Source of the DNA: Bryobacter sp964387685
Lineage (GTDB): Bacteria > Acidobacteriota > Terriglobia > Bryobacterales > Bryobacteraceae
DNA length: 64,000 bases
Direction: 5' to 3'
Assembly: GCA_964387685.1 (NCBI GenBank)
Contig: CAYLXK010000014.1
Span: 62,001-126,000 of the forward strand
Shown here: one piece after another, positions 1 to 8,285 of the stretch
How positions within the stretch are numbered: position 1 is the stretch's first letter
Layout: every line of letters begins with the position of its first letter
Made by a program: the position numbers and the translations under genes
The notes under the pieces: model-generated
What the model was told of the DNA's origin: nothing
The model's input: only the letters and a program-made list of their open reading frames with translations
Databases searched by the model: none

Positions 1-787
1 CGCGAATAATGCGCAAATTGGCCTGGTGCGGAATCAAAGCCTTTAGTTCCGAAGGGGGTATTCCGGCCTTGGCCAGCACAGCCAGCGAGGCTTCCTCCAT
101 TTTGCGAACCGCATACTTAAAGACCGCCTGGCCCTCTTGCTTGACGTAATGCAGGCGCTGCCGCACGGTCTCTTCGCTGGACGGCAAACGGCTACCGCCC
201 GCGGGCATCATCAGTGCGGGGCCGCCGGAACCGTCGATCTCGTTGTGGTGGGCGAGGAAGCCCTCTTCCCCGTTCTGGGTTTCTTCCAGTAGAAATGCGC
301 CAGCCCCGTCGCCAAAGAGCACGCAGGTGGCCCGGTCCTGGTAATCGATGATGCGCGACATGCAATCGGCCCCGATGACGAGCACCCGCTTGTGCATGCC
401 GCCGCGAATCAGGTTGGCGCCGGTCGTCAAACCATAGACAAAAGCCGAGCAGGCCGCACTGATGTCGAAGCCCCACGCGCCGGCGGCGCCTAATTTCTCC
501 TGCACCAAGCAGGCTGTGGAGGGGAAGAACATATCGGGGGTCACGGTCGCCACCAGGATCGCGTCCAAGTCCCGGGCGTCCAGGCCGCGCTGGGCCAGAC
601 AAATCCGCGCCGCTTCCGCCGCCAAATCCGATGTGGCCTGGTCGGGTGCGGCGATGTGCCGTTCCCGGATACCCGTTCGGGTGAGAATCCATTCGTCGGT
701 GGTTTCCACCAGCTTTTCGAGATCGTGGTTGGTAAGGATGCCCGGTGGCACATAGCAACCGAACGCGGAGATCTTGGCGTTGGGCAA
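1..787 (-). CDS. fabH: 3-oxoacyl-ACP synthase III (KAS III), 3' end cut by the window
   Basis: Condenses acetyl-CoA (or a branched starter) with malonyl-ACP to begin fatty acid synthesis in the cytoplasm. Translated from the minus strand, it shows the thiolase fold signature DISAACSAFVYG with the nucleophile Cys at about residue 113, the TDEWI and TGIRERH motifs near the N terminus, and IPHQANLRII with the catalytic His near residue 254. About 262 codons are present; family members run to about 325, so the C terminus with the catalytic Asn lies off the window. The start is TTG at 787, chosen because AAGGA sits about 8 bases upstream and the protein then begins exactly where family members do. 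Starter specificity (acetyl or branched) cannot be told from the sequence. Confidence 0.93.
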   Translation of the reverse strand, partial: MPNAKISAFGCYVPPGILTNHDLEKLVETTDEWILTRTGIRERHIAAPDQATSDLAAEAARICLAQRGLDARDLDAILVATVTPDMFFPSTACLVQEKLGAAGAWGFDISAACSAFVYGLTTGANLIRGGMHKRVLVIGADCMSRIIDYQDRATCVLFGDGAGAFLLEETQNGEEGFLAHHNEIDGSGGPALMMPAGGSRLPSSEETVRQRLHYVKQEGQAVFKYAVRKMEEASLAVLAKAGIPPSELKALIPHQANLRIIR

Positions 788-839
788 AGTCGTTATCCTT
801 AGTATGTTAGCCTGATCCTTCGGGTGACGCTGGGAGAAA

Positions 840-1550
840 ATGCCGTTCCAAAGTGCTCTCTTCTTTGAGTCTGTAGAGGAGATTTACGGCCGCGTTTTTC
901 GCGACCTCCGGCCATCGCTTAGCCTGCCAAAAATTGAAGTTCGCTTTTGCCGCTTCACCAGCGCCACCTCGCGCATCCGTTACGCGGGCGGCGTGTTGGG
1001 AGTGCAGATTAGCGATCTGTTGGAAAGCGCTCCGTCGCCCGTGCAGGAGTCGCTTGCTTACATCCTCCTTTCCAAGCTTTTCCGCCAGCGCGTCCCCGCC
1101 CCGATGATGAGCCAGTACCGGCTCTACTTGCGCCGGCCGGACATGCAGAACCGGATCGATTCCGTGCGTAAGGAGCGGGGCGCGAAACGTCTGATGTCCA
1201 GCTCGGGCTCGCACTACGACCTGGAAACGTTATTCGATCGCGTGAACGCGCAGTATTTTGGGGGCTCAATTCCCCGCCCGCGCCTCGGCTGGAGCAAAAT
1301 GCGCAGCCGCACGATTCTAGGCCACTACGATCCCGCCCACCACGCCATCGTGCTTTCCTCGATTCTGGATCAATCTTCTGTTCCCGAATTCCTGGTGGAA
1401 TACGTCCTATTTCACGAGGCTTTACACATTAAGCACCCAACGGATGGCAGCGGTGCGAGGCGCCGCATCCATACCTCCGCTTTCCGCGCGGAAGAAAAGA
1501 CTTTTCCCCGCTACGCGGAAGTCCGCCAGGCGATGAAAAGCCTGCGCTAG
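840..1550 (+). CDS. SprT/M48-like zinc metallopeptidase-like protein
   Basis: A 236-residue soluble protein. The C-terminal half (about residues 125-220) carries HEALH at 192-196, an HExxH zinc site, followed by a further His in a basic RRRIHTSAFR stretch at about 208-216. This layout resembles SprT/YgjP-type metallopeptidase domains. The N-terminal 120 residues have no motif I can name. No signal peptide is visible, so it is probably cytoplasmic. The gene has GGGAGAAA directly before its ATG and is divergent from fabH with a gap of about 50 bases, so the two could share a promoter region. Proteolytic activity is inferred from the motif only; substrates are unknown. Confidence 0.7.
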   Translation: MPFQSALFFESVEEIYGRVFRDLRPSLSLPKIEVRFCRFTSATSRIRYAGGVLGVQISDLLESAPSPVQESLAYILLSKLFRQRVPAPMMSQYRLYLRRPDMQNRIDSVRKERGAKRLMSSSGSHYDLETLFDRVNAQYFGGSIPRPRLGWSKMRSRTILGHYDPAHHAIVLSSILDQSSVPEFLVEYVLFHEALHIKHPTDGSGARRRIHTSAFRAEEKTFPRYAEVRQAMKSLR

Positions 1551-1575
1551 GAAGGGAGCACTAGAAAGGAATTCG

Positions 1576-2322
1576 ATGAACCGGCGCCACGCCCTTGCTA
1601 CGATTGCCGCTCCCCTGCTCGGAACTCCCGCCCCGCCTGCGCCTTTCGATTGGACAGGCCTCGCCTATAGTGTCGAGAAGTATGTAACGCCCCAAGGTCT
1701 CATTCATTACGGAAAGCTGAAACAGGATCTCCAGCCGCTGGACCGGACGGTCAAGGCCCTCGCCGCCTACCCCGCCGCCGCTTTGCCTGATGAGAAGGCG
1801 CAGCTTTCGCACTGGATCAACGTGTACAACTCTCTCATTATGTGGAGCTTTGCCCGCGATTACCCGCAGGAAAAGAACCGCTTAAAGAATCCCTTGAAGC
1901 GTGCCGCCTACTTCTACAGGCGCAAATTCCCGGTCGGAGGTCAGGAGCGGAGTTTGGCCGATATCGAAGACAACTCCATTCGCAAGCCCTTCCGCGAGCC
2001 GCGGATACACTTCACGATCGTGTGCGCGAGCGCCAGTTGCCCGTGGCTATCGAGGGAAGTCTACACCGCGGCAAATCTGGACCGCAAATTGGAAGAGGAA
2101 GCCGCGCGTTTCATTGGACAGAGCCGAAACGTAAGCTGCGATCCGGTGCGTCGCGTGGCGACGGTAAGCGAGATCTTCAAATGGTTCCAGGGGGACTTCG
2201 GAGGGAGTGAGGAAGCGGTGCTGCGCTTCATCGCGCCCTATTTGAAGCAGGTCCCGATCAACCCGCCGAACTGGCGATTGAAGTATTTCGACTACGACTG
2301 GTCGATCAACGAGGTGCAGTAG
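1576..2322 (+). CDS. DUF547 domain protein, exported
   Basis: A 248-residue protein with a short Arg-Arg plus hydrophobic N terminus that looks like a signal peptide. The body matches the DUF547 family: SHWINVYNSL at about 78-87 and HFTIVCASASCPWL at about 145-158 are the two conserved blocks, and a late YFDYDWSIN stretch also fits. No reaction is known for the family; it is often found in exported bacterial proteins. The start is well supported by AAGGA five bases before ATG. It follows the metallopeptidase gene by 25 bases, so co-transcription is likely but a functional link is not shown. Confidence 0.8.
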   Translation: MNRRHALATIAAPLLGTPAPPAPFDWTGLAYSVEKYVTPQGLIHYGKLKQDLQPLDRTVKALAAYPAAALPDEKAQLSHWINVYNSLIMWSFARDYPQEKNRLKNPLKRAAYFYRRKFPVGGQERSLADIEDNSIRKPFREPRIHFTIVCASASCPWLSREVYTAANLDRKLEEEAARFIGQSRNVSCDPVRRVATVSEIFKWFQGDFGGSEEAVLRFIAPYLKQVPINPPNWRLKYFDYDWSINEVQ

Positions 2323-2335
2323 AAAGCGCTGGCGC

Positions 2336-2887
2336 TTAGGCGGCGCTGGCGGCAACGCTGCGAGCGAAGCCCGGGTTGAGGGAAGATTCCAGGACTTCGA
2401 TCGCCTCCAGAAGCGGCGTCGGATCCACGGTGCCGAGCCCGGCCTCAAACAACGCGAGCCTGGCCTCGATCAGCAGCAAGTTACGGAAATACTGAAGCTT
2501 TAAGCGGTTCAATTCCGTTACTAATCGGCCTTCTTCCGCCGAGGCGGCCAGCATAAAGTAGCGAAGTTTGAACTCCAGACGTTGGAAGTCCAAGCGCATG
2601 TCTCCAAGGTAAGCGCGAAAGCTTTGGATCCGTGCCCGGCGAAAGCGGCGCCAATCCTCGGGCGAGGTCCCCGTGAGCAGACGGGCCCGCTCTAGTTCCC
2701 GCGCGTCCAGCAAAAGCAGCATGGGGCGGTAATAGTCCAGCAGCGATTGGCGGTCGGCCGGATCGTCCAATTGCTCCGGTCCAGAGCCGTTCGTCCGCGA
2801 AAGACGGGCAATGGAAAGAAGGATGTAGCCGAGGAGGGCGAGGGAGAGGGCGATGACGCCGATCAATAAAATACTTAGAGTACTCAT
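2336..2887 (-). CDS. hypothetical protein with one N-terminal membrane anchor
   Basis: A 183-residue protein. Residues 4-28 form a single hydrophobic helix (LSILLIGVIALSLALLGYIL), followed by a mainly helical cytoplasmic or periplasmic part rich in Leu, Arg and Glu, with possible coiled-coil stretches around residues 75-150. I recognise no family. It converges on the DUF547 gene with 13 bases between stops. Its leader also precedes the next minus-strand gene's 3' end by about 100 bases, so it probably has its own promoter. Confidence 0.6.
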   Translation of the reverse strand: MSTLSILLIGVIALSLALLGYILLSIARLSRTNGSGPEQLDDPADRQSLLDYYRPMLLLLDARELERARLLTGTSPEDWRRFRRARIQSFRAYLGDMRLDFQRLEFKLRYFMLAASAEEGRLVTELNRLKLQYFRNLLLIEARLALFEAGLGTVDPTPLLEAIEVLESSLNPGFARSVAASAA

Positions 2888-2984
2888 AGCAGTACCGACA
2901 ACCCAAGCTTAATGCCAAAACGGAAAAAATGCAATGGGAATTCTAAGAATTAGTAGGATACTTCCTGCATTACGAGGACTAGCC

Positions 2985-3785
2985 CTACCTTAGGAGGCGG
3001 GGACCCGAACGAGCCAAGGTGTCGTTAAGCAGGGCCAATCTTTCCAAATAGGCTTCCGCAAGCTCCGGCGCCACCGCCCCGCGGGCCGTAATCAAGTCGG
3101 TTTCGTCCGCTTCCTCGCGCATCCAGAGTAGCCAGGCGACCAAGACCGCATTCGCACCCACAATTCCGACATAGGAGGCCGCCAATCGGGCCCAGCTGAA
3201 ATCATTGAAGAGAACAATCAGCCGGGAGGCGGAAAGGCTGGCGAAAAACGCCCCCAATAAGAAGCTATGGAGCAGCCTCATGCGGGTCATCGGCACGGGC
3301 ATAAAGGTGATAAAGCCGAGGAAGCAAAGTAAATAGAGGCAATACCCGGTGCTGGCGGCCTGCTGGTAACTGAGAGCTGCCCGAAGGCGCGGGAAGGGCA
3401 CGCTGCTGCCGGCGGTGAGGTAGAAATACCAGCCGATGGCCAGCAGGGCCAAACCAAGCCACAACATGCGCTGGATGCTGCGGGAAGCGGCTTCGATGGC
3501 GGGAAAAGGCTTCAGGACGGATTTATTGAGCTCTTCCACAAACAAAAAGTAGAAAATTGGGGCACAATAAGACCAGAATAGGAAGATCTCTCCATACAAG
3601 TTCCGATTTTCTTGAATGGAGTGAAAATAGAAGAGAAGCAGCGAGACAAAGGTGGATACCAATAGAAAAACATGAAACCACCGAAAAGGACGCGCCAGTC
3701 CCGTTTGGAAGCCGCGGAGTCCCACCCAGACATTAAGAACCATGTTTAGGCCCCAGAGGTATTCTTCGGTGGAAAAGGTTCTCAT
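2985..3785 (-). CDS. polytopic membrane protein of unknown function
   Basis: About 266 residues with six or seven hydrophobic segments (for example around VLNVWVGLRGF, FLLVSTFVSLLLFYF, LGLALLAIGWYFYLT, CLYLLCFLGFITF and VGIVGANAVLVAWLLW), so an inner-membrane protein. Length and helix count fit a 7TM family such as those with histidine-kinase-like or sensory roles, but no signature residues are recognisable. I chose ATG at 3785 over an in-frame upstream ATG at 3830 because the extra 15 residues are poor in character and neither start has a convincing ribosome binding site. Function unknown. Confidence 0.6.
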   Translation of the reverse strand: MRTFSTEEYLWGLNMVLNVWVGLRGFQTGLARPFRWFHVFLLVSTFVSLLLFYFHSIQENRNLYGEIFLFWSYCAPIFYFLFVEELNKSVLKPFPAIEAASRSIQRMLWLGLALLAIGWYFYLTAGSSVPFPRLRAALSYQQAASTGYCLYLLCFLGFITFMPVPMTRMRLLHSFLLGAFFASLSASRLIVLFNDFSWARLAASYVGIVGANAVLVAWLLWMREEADETDLITARGAVAPELAEAYLERLALLNDTLARSGPRLLR

Positions 3786-3859
3786 AAATGGGAATAACGG
3801 GGGCAGGGCTATTGCCCTGGCCCCCCGCATCCGAGTATAGCGTTAGTCTCTGTCTAGTA

Positions 3860-3994
3860 CTAGCGAAGGCTGGGCGGGGCGCTGGGCTCCGGGCAGGGCA
3901 GGCAGGAGGGGATCGGATCGTCGAAACGGGAGGAAACAGGGGACGCGAAGACCCCGGCAACGAGGAGGGCGAAGAGGGAAAGCTTCTTAAACAT
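3860..3994 (-). CDS. small secreted peptide, 44 residues
   Basis: The encoded peptide begins MFKKLSLFALLVAGVFASP, a textbook short signal peptide, and the predicted mature part is only about 26 residues, Pro- and Ser-rich with two Cys in CLPC. AAGGATG lies about 10 bases upstream of the ATG at 3994; a second in-frame ATG four codons earlier is possible. Small exported peptides of this kind are common in acidobacterial genomes but no function is known. The short length makes a chance ORF possible; the signal peptide plus ribosome site is the main support. Confidence 0.45.
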   Translation of the reverse strand: MFKKLSLFALLVAGVFASPVSSRFDDPIPSCLPCPEPSAPPSLR

Positions 3995-4194
3995 GGTGAC
4001 ATTCATCCTTGAATTGAAATAATACTCGGCTATCTTACCTAGTATGTATAGGACGTATAGTCCGTACAATCTAAGGTTATAACCCTACCGCCAACTTAGG
4101 AGATTCACCTGAGATCTTTTCCGTTTTCAGAACGGGCCGTCCCAACCTGTTACTTTTGTTTCGGGCCTGAGTGGTGTGCGAGTACGATTTGACT

Positions 4195-4683
4195 ATGGGT
4201 TCGTCCTTCCATCCCAAGGAAAATGCCACCCCTCTTCCTTGGCAGCGCAACGCGAGCCAGGATCTATGGGAACGCACGCTGCAACAGATTCCCACCGCCT
4301 TTGGACAGTTGGCTTACCTTTCCCGCCTGCGGAATTTAGAAACGGGGCGCTACGAGCACCATGGCCTGCAGGCGGCATTTGGTGAAGAAGCGGCCGAGGC
4401 GGCGGTATGGGCTTCGCACCAGGAGGTGCTGGAATCGTGGTTGAATCTGGAAATCATCGCCCAGAAGTCGGATGCTGAGCGATACCTGGATTCCCTGCCC
4501 CAGTCCCGAAAGCGCACCGTTTCCCATTGGCTGAAGCACAGGTCTTATCTGGCGTATCTGCCGGCCTCGGCCAGCGCCGCCCAACGCACGCTATTTGAGG
4601 CTAACCTGCGTTTGATTCTGGAAAGTCTCAGGTACGGATTGGACGTTGATCCGCTTGATCGAAACTCATCGCCACTCCCTTAA
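4195..4683 (+). CDS. hypothetical protein
   Basis: About 162 residues, soluble, acidic to neutral, rich in Ala, Leu and Glu and probably all-helical. No family recognised. ATG at 4195 is preferred, but an in-frame GTG at 4171 would add eight residues. Its last 56 bases overlap, tail to tail, the 3' end of the minus-strand regulator gene. Codon use looks like that of its neighbours, which supports a real gene despite the overlap. Confidence 0.55.
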   Translation: MGSSFHPKENATPLPWQRNASQDLWERTLQQIPTAFGQLAYLSRLRNLETGRYEHHGLQAAFGEEAAEAAVWASHQEVLESWLNLEIIAQKSDAERYLDSLPQSRKRTVSHWLKHRSYLAYLPASASAAQRTLFEANLRLILESLRYGLDVDPLDRNSSPLP

Positions 4684-5521
4684 CGACGCCGACGATATCG
4701 ACCTCGTTAGGGTACAGAAACACCTTTGGATTTTCCTTGGAGCTGTGGTGCGGCAGCACGATCAAGCGGTCCCGGTCCAGGGAGCACCAGCCCACCTGGA
4801 AGCCGTCACGGTGTTCTAGAAAGTAGATCGGACGCTCCCATTCGGTCTTCCATCCGCCGGACGAGATTTTTTTGGCATCTTCAATTAGCAGAAGGGAACC
4901 GGGGCGCAAAATCGGGTACATGGACCAGTCTTCCGTGCCGAGAAAGGCGAATTTGAGTTTCGCCAGGTCCGCGTCGCGAAAAAGGTCCAAGGGCAAGGGC
5001 CCCCAGCGATTGATGAGCCGGCTTAGGAAAGTGGTTTTGGTTAGGTCGATGCCTGGGTCTAGCGAGAGTGGAGCCTGCACGCTTCGCCCTTGTTTGGGCG
5101 AAAACCCGATGGGATGAGACGCCGCCACGGGAAACATTTGGCTATCGGCGGCTTGTTCCTCCAAGTGGACCCCATACCAGCTTAGGAGTTCCACAAAGGA
5201 TAGCCGGTATATTGTGGAAAGGGAGTAAAGCCGGTAAACGGTGGGCATGAGTCCCCGGTTCTCCATTTCGCTCAGACGGCTTAAACCAATGACAAACTCT
5301 TCGTTTCCATACCGGTCGGCGATCCGCTGGCTGGCTTCTTCCACATCGCGAAACTTGAGACCAAGCTTTTCGCGCACCCTTCGGAGCCGCTGTCCGGCCT
5401 CTTCTGTGGTGATGTATACGCGAGCGGAAACGGGCACGCCACTCATGGGTTTCGCTACTAGCTTAATCGATAAACGGGGCCGTTGTACTTGCATCTTCGG
5501 TTCCAGGCCCTCCCGCGTCAT
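4628..5521 (-). CDS. XRE-type helix-turn-helix regulator with LexA/CI-like C-terminal domain
   Basis: A 297-residue DNA-binding protein. Residues of about 35-110 form an XRE/Cro-type helix-turn-helix (RLRRVREKLGLKFRDVEEAS, then GLSRLSEMENRG). The C-terminal part contains DWSMYPILRPGSLLLIED, which matches the serine block of S24 (LexA/CI) domains. The region where the catalytic Lys is normally found reads GFQVGWCSLDRDRL, with no obvious Lys, so self-cleavage may be lost. The start could also be ATG at 5494 or 5443. It lies divergently beside ubiX, but its targets are unknown. Confidence 0.75.
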   Translation of the reverse strand: MTREGLEPKMQVQRPRLSIKLVAKPMSGVPVSARVYITTEEAGQRLRRVREKLGLKFRDVEEASQRIADRYGNEEFVIGLSRLSEMENRGLMPTVYRLYSLSTIYRLSFVELLSWYGVHLEEQAADSQMFPVAASHPIGFSPKQGRSVQAPLSLDPGIDLTKTTFLSRLINRWGPLPLDLFRDADLAKLKFAFLGTEDWSMYPILRPGSLLLIEDAKKISSGGWKTEWERPIYFLEHRDGFQVGWCSLDRDRLIVLPHHSSKENPKVFLYPNEVDIVGVVKGVAMSFDQADQRPIRT

Positions 5522-5610
5522 TTCTCTCGCCGGAAACAGACTTGTTCTGCTTTCGGAACAAAAACGGGGTTGCCTTGGCGATGAGCCCTTTCTACAGGAG
5601 CGCTAACGAA

Positions 5611-6177
5611 TTGAAAAATAAGGTTATTATCGCGATTAGCGGCGCCTCGGGTTCTATTTACGGCATTCGGCTGCTGGAGCGTTTAAGGCAACGCGGAAAT
5701 GTGGAAATCCACCTGATATTGACGCGCAGCGGCGAACGGACGGTATTTTTGGAGACCGGACAAAGGGCGGCAGACCTGAAAGCTCTAGCGGATTACTCCT
5801 ATCCGCATGAGGATATTGGGGCCCGGATTGCCAGCGGGTCCTATCCGATAGATTCCATGGTTGTCGCGCCCTGTTCGATCCACTCCTTATCGGCCATCGC
5901 GGCAGGCATAAGTTCCAATCTCCTGGTCCGGGCCGCCGACGTCAGCCTCAAAGAACGGCGTCGGCTGGTTCTGATGGTCCGGGAGACCCCATTTCACTTA
6001 GGCCACCTTCGCAGCATGGCGGCCGTAACGGAAATGGGGGCGATTGTCGCGCCCCCGATTCCTGCCTTCTATACCAAGCCGGCCTCGGTTCTTGATATCG
6101 TGGATCATTCGGTGGATCGAGTCCTCGACCTGATTGGCCTGCCGAATCCGGAAGCGGTCCGGTGGGACCCGAACTAA
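5611..6177 (+). CDS. ubiX: flavin prenyltransferase UbiX
   Basis: Attaches dimethylallyl phosphate to reduced FMN to make prenyl-FMN, the cofactor of UbiD-type decarboxylases used in quinone and aromatic metabolism. The protein opens KNKVIIAISGASGSIYG, the flavin phosphate loop, and contains VVAPCSIHSLSAIAAG and LVLMVRETPFHLGHL, both hallmark blocks. I place the start at TTG 5611, with AGGAG about ten bases upstream; this gives 188 residues, the normal family size. An upstream in-frame ATG at 5581 adds an unconserved tail. No ubiD partner is in the window. The downstream prephenate dehydratase gene starts five bases after the stop. Confidence 0.93.
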   Translation: MKNKVIIAISGASGSIYGIRLLERLRQRGNVEIHLILTRSGERTVFLETGQRAADLKALADYSYPHEDIGARIASGSYPIDSMVVAPCSIHSLSAIAAGISSNLLVRAADVSLKERRRLVLMVRETPFHLGHLRSMAAVTEMGAIVAPPIPAFYTKPASVLDIVDHSVDRVLDLIGLPNPEAVRWDPN

Positions 6178-6181
6178 CGAC

Positions 6182-7018
6182 ATGAAAGCAGCCAAGACTT
6201 ACATCCGTGCCGGTTTCCAGGGGGAACGCGGCGCGTTCAGCGAAATTGCCGTCCGCCAGCTCCTGGGCAGCGAGAGCGACCCCGTTCCCTTCGAACGCTT
6301 CGACCAGGTATTTGCCGCACTGGACGAAAAGAAGGTCGAAGCGGCCGTGATTCCCATGGAAAACACCCTCCACGGCAGCGTCATCGAGAACTACGACCAT
6401 CTTTTGCACTACGACGTCGAGGTTATCGGCGAGACCAGCGTCCGCATCGTCCACAATCTAATCGCCCTGCCCGGCGTGGCCTTTAAGGACGTGGTGGAGG
6501 TCTTCTCGCACCCCGTCGCGCTGAACCAGTGCTTGCGTTTTTTCCAGCAGAACACGCAAATCGAAAAGAAGACGTTTTACGACACCGCTGGCAGCGTGAA
6601 GATGCTGGCCGAGACCAAGCGCCGCGACGCCGCCGCTATCGCCTCCAACCTCGCCGCCGATATCTACGGCGCCCGCATTTTAAAGCGCGGCATCGAGGAC
6701 GACCGCGCCAACTTCACTCGTTTTTTCCTTTTGCAACGCAAAGGCGGATCGATTAAAGGCAAGATGCCGCCCTCCAAGAAGGTCTCCATCGTCTTTTCCA
6801 CCAAGAACGAAGCCGGTAGCCTCTTCCGCGCTCTCTCCGCCTTAGCCCTGCGCGACATTAGCCTCACCAAGATCGAAAGCCGTCCCCTGAAGGGCAAGCC
6901 CTGGGAATATCTGTTTTACGTGGATTTCGCCGGCACCCTCAAAGAGGAAAAAGTCCAAAACGCCATCCGCCACCTCGTTGAGGTCGCCGACTTCTCGAAA
7001 GTCCTCGGTTCTTACTAA
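6182..7018 (+). CDS. pheA: prephenate dehydratase
   Basis: Converts prephenate to phenylpyruvate in phenylalanine synthesis. The 278-residue protein has the catalytic domain with GFQGERGAFSE at 11-21, IPMENTLHGSV at 58-68 and the key TRF motif (Thr179-Phe181), followed by a C-terminal ACT domain with GSLFRALSALALRDISLTKIE and the ESRP effector motif at 232-235. This predicts feedback control by phenylalanine. No chorismate mutase domain is fused. ATG at 6182 immediately follows the ubiX stop, suggesting one transcript. Confidence 0.95.
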   Translation: MKAAKTYIRAGFQGERGAFSEIAVRQLLGSESDPVPFERFDQVFAALDEKKVEAAVIPMENTLHGSVIENYDHLLHYDVEVIGETSVRIVHNLIALPGVAFKDVVEVFSHPVALNQCLRFFQQNTQIEKKTFYDTAGSVKMLAETKRRDAAAIASNLAADIYGARILKRGIEDDRANFTRFFLLQRKGGSIKGKMPPSKKVSIVFSTKNEAGSLFRALSALALRDISLTKIESRPLKGKPWEYLFYVDFAGTLKEEKVQNAIRHLVEVADFSKVLGSY

Positions 7019-7070
7019 GCCGTCATCCGGCTGCCATCCACGCCTTGTACGATACGAGAGGAGTTAGGCT

Positions 7071-8171
7071 GTGCTCCTCGCCCGACTGATCCCGCTCCTG
7101 CCTCTTTTGCTCCTACTGGGCGCGTGCCGGCAGGACTTTCTCGCCAGCCAGATTCTGCGCGACATGCCCACGCCCGGCCTTACCGGTGATCGCGAATTCC
7201 GCCAGGATGCCGACCATCCTGGGGAAACTGTCCTGGCCTACCAGAGTTCGGCCTCCGAGCCCCAGATCCAGCCCCTCGCTCTAGCCGCCGCAGCTCTTCT
7301 ATTGACTGCGTGTAGCGAAAGCACAACCGGGGAATCTCCTACTCCCGCCTCCGCACTAAGCAGCGAGACACTCTTGGATCTCGAAAAAAGAGCGATGGAG
7401 GCGCTAAAGACAAAAGATGCGAAGTTCTGGAATACGTTCTTATCCAGCGACTTTGTCGGCTACGGCCACTCTGGCAAAGTCGACAAGACCGCCGCGATGG
7501 CCGAATTCAGTTCTGCAAATTGCGAGTTGGAGAGTTATGCATTCGCCGGAGATAAGATGACGCTACTCGATCAGGACGTGGCCTTGCTTACTTACGAGAC
7601 AACGCAAAACGGCCAATGCGGAGGACAGAAGCTGCCGGCCGAAAATATTGCGGCGACACTCTATACCCGCACAGGGGACAGCTGGAGAGCGGTCTTCCAC
7701 GGCGAAGCTCCCATTGTCGACCCTCAAGCGGCTCCCGCGAAACCGGTTAACGCCGGGAGGCCTTCTCCCCTGCCGCAGTCCTTAGCGGCCGGTCCCGGTG
7801 CGAACACAGACTCCTTAGTCGACGCCGAGAAAGCGATCTGGGAAGCCTGGAAAGACCACGATGGAGCAAGACTCGCTGGCCTCATGGCAAGTGAAGTTTC
7901 TTTCGTCAACATTTTTGGCACATACTTCGGCTCTAAGGCCGAGGCCCTGCGGGATTGGACTGCGCATGGATGCACGGTGAAGAAGGTTAGCGTCGCAAAC
8001 CCCATCGTAAGAATGCTTTCGCCGAAAGTAGGCCTGCTTATCTTTGACGGCGCCGCCGACGGCACCTGCTTCGGCCGCAAGGTGGGGCCCATTTGGGGCA
8101 ACACGGTTTACGTCAAAGACGGCGACAACTGGAAATGGTCCTTCGGCATGAATCTGCCGGCCTCTTACTAG
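7071..8171 (+). CDS. lipoprotein with two tandem SnoaL/DUF4440-like domains and a second internal lipobox
   Basis: A 366-residue envelope protein starting at GTG 7071, with GAGGAGTTAG just upstream. The N terminus (LLPLLLLLGAC) is a lipoprotein signal. Residues 65-82 repeat the pattern: LALAAAALLLTACSES is a second, complete lipobox in the same frame. Two related domains follow, about 98-205 and 245-366; both have the Leu-Val-Asp/Glu-Lys opening, a Phe-rich core and a Trp-rich ending (SWRAVFHG and NWKWSFGM) typical of NTF2/DUF4440 folds. The internal signal suggests that the present gene arose by joining a lipoprotein start to an older lipoprotein gene. Ligand and function unknown. Confidence 0.7.
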   Translation: MLLARLIPLLPLLLLLGACRQDFLASQILRDMPTPGLTGDREFRQDADHPGETVLAYQSSASEPQIQPLALAAAALLLTACSESTTGESPTPASALSSETLLDLEKRAMEALKTKDAKFWNTFLSSDFVGYGHSGKVDKTAAMAEFSSANCELESYAFAGDKMTLLDQDVALLTYETTQNGQCGGQKLPAENIAATLYTRTGDSWRAVFHGEAPIVDPQAAPAKPVNAGRPSPLPQSLAAGPGANTDSLVDAEKAIWEAWKDHDGARLAGLMASEVSFVNIFGTYFGSKAEALRDWTAHGCTVKKVSVANPIVRMLSPKVGLLIFDGAADGTCFGRKVGPIWGNTVYVKDGDNWKWSFGMNLPASY

Positions 8172-8174
8172 GGG

Positions 8175-8210
8175 CACTCTACTACGCACTCCACTACGCA
8201 CAGTACTCCG
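8175..8210 (+). repeat. three imperfect 12-bp tandem repeats
   Basis: Three head-to-tail copies of about CACTCYACTACG lie just after the lipoprotein stop codon: cactctactacg, cactccactacg and cacagtactccg. A fourth, weaker copy may begin at 8211. The repeat is intergenic and pyrimidine-rich; it forms no obvious hairpin. Confidence 0.6.
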
Positions 8211-8285
8211 CATTCGCACCCATTTACTTACACTTCTTTACGCTTCGCCCGCAACGTTTGCGCTCCCGCCAGCGTTTCCTTACTG

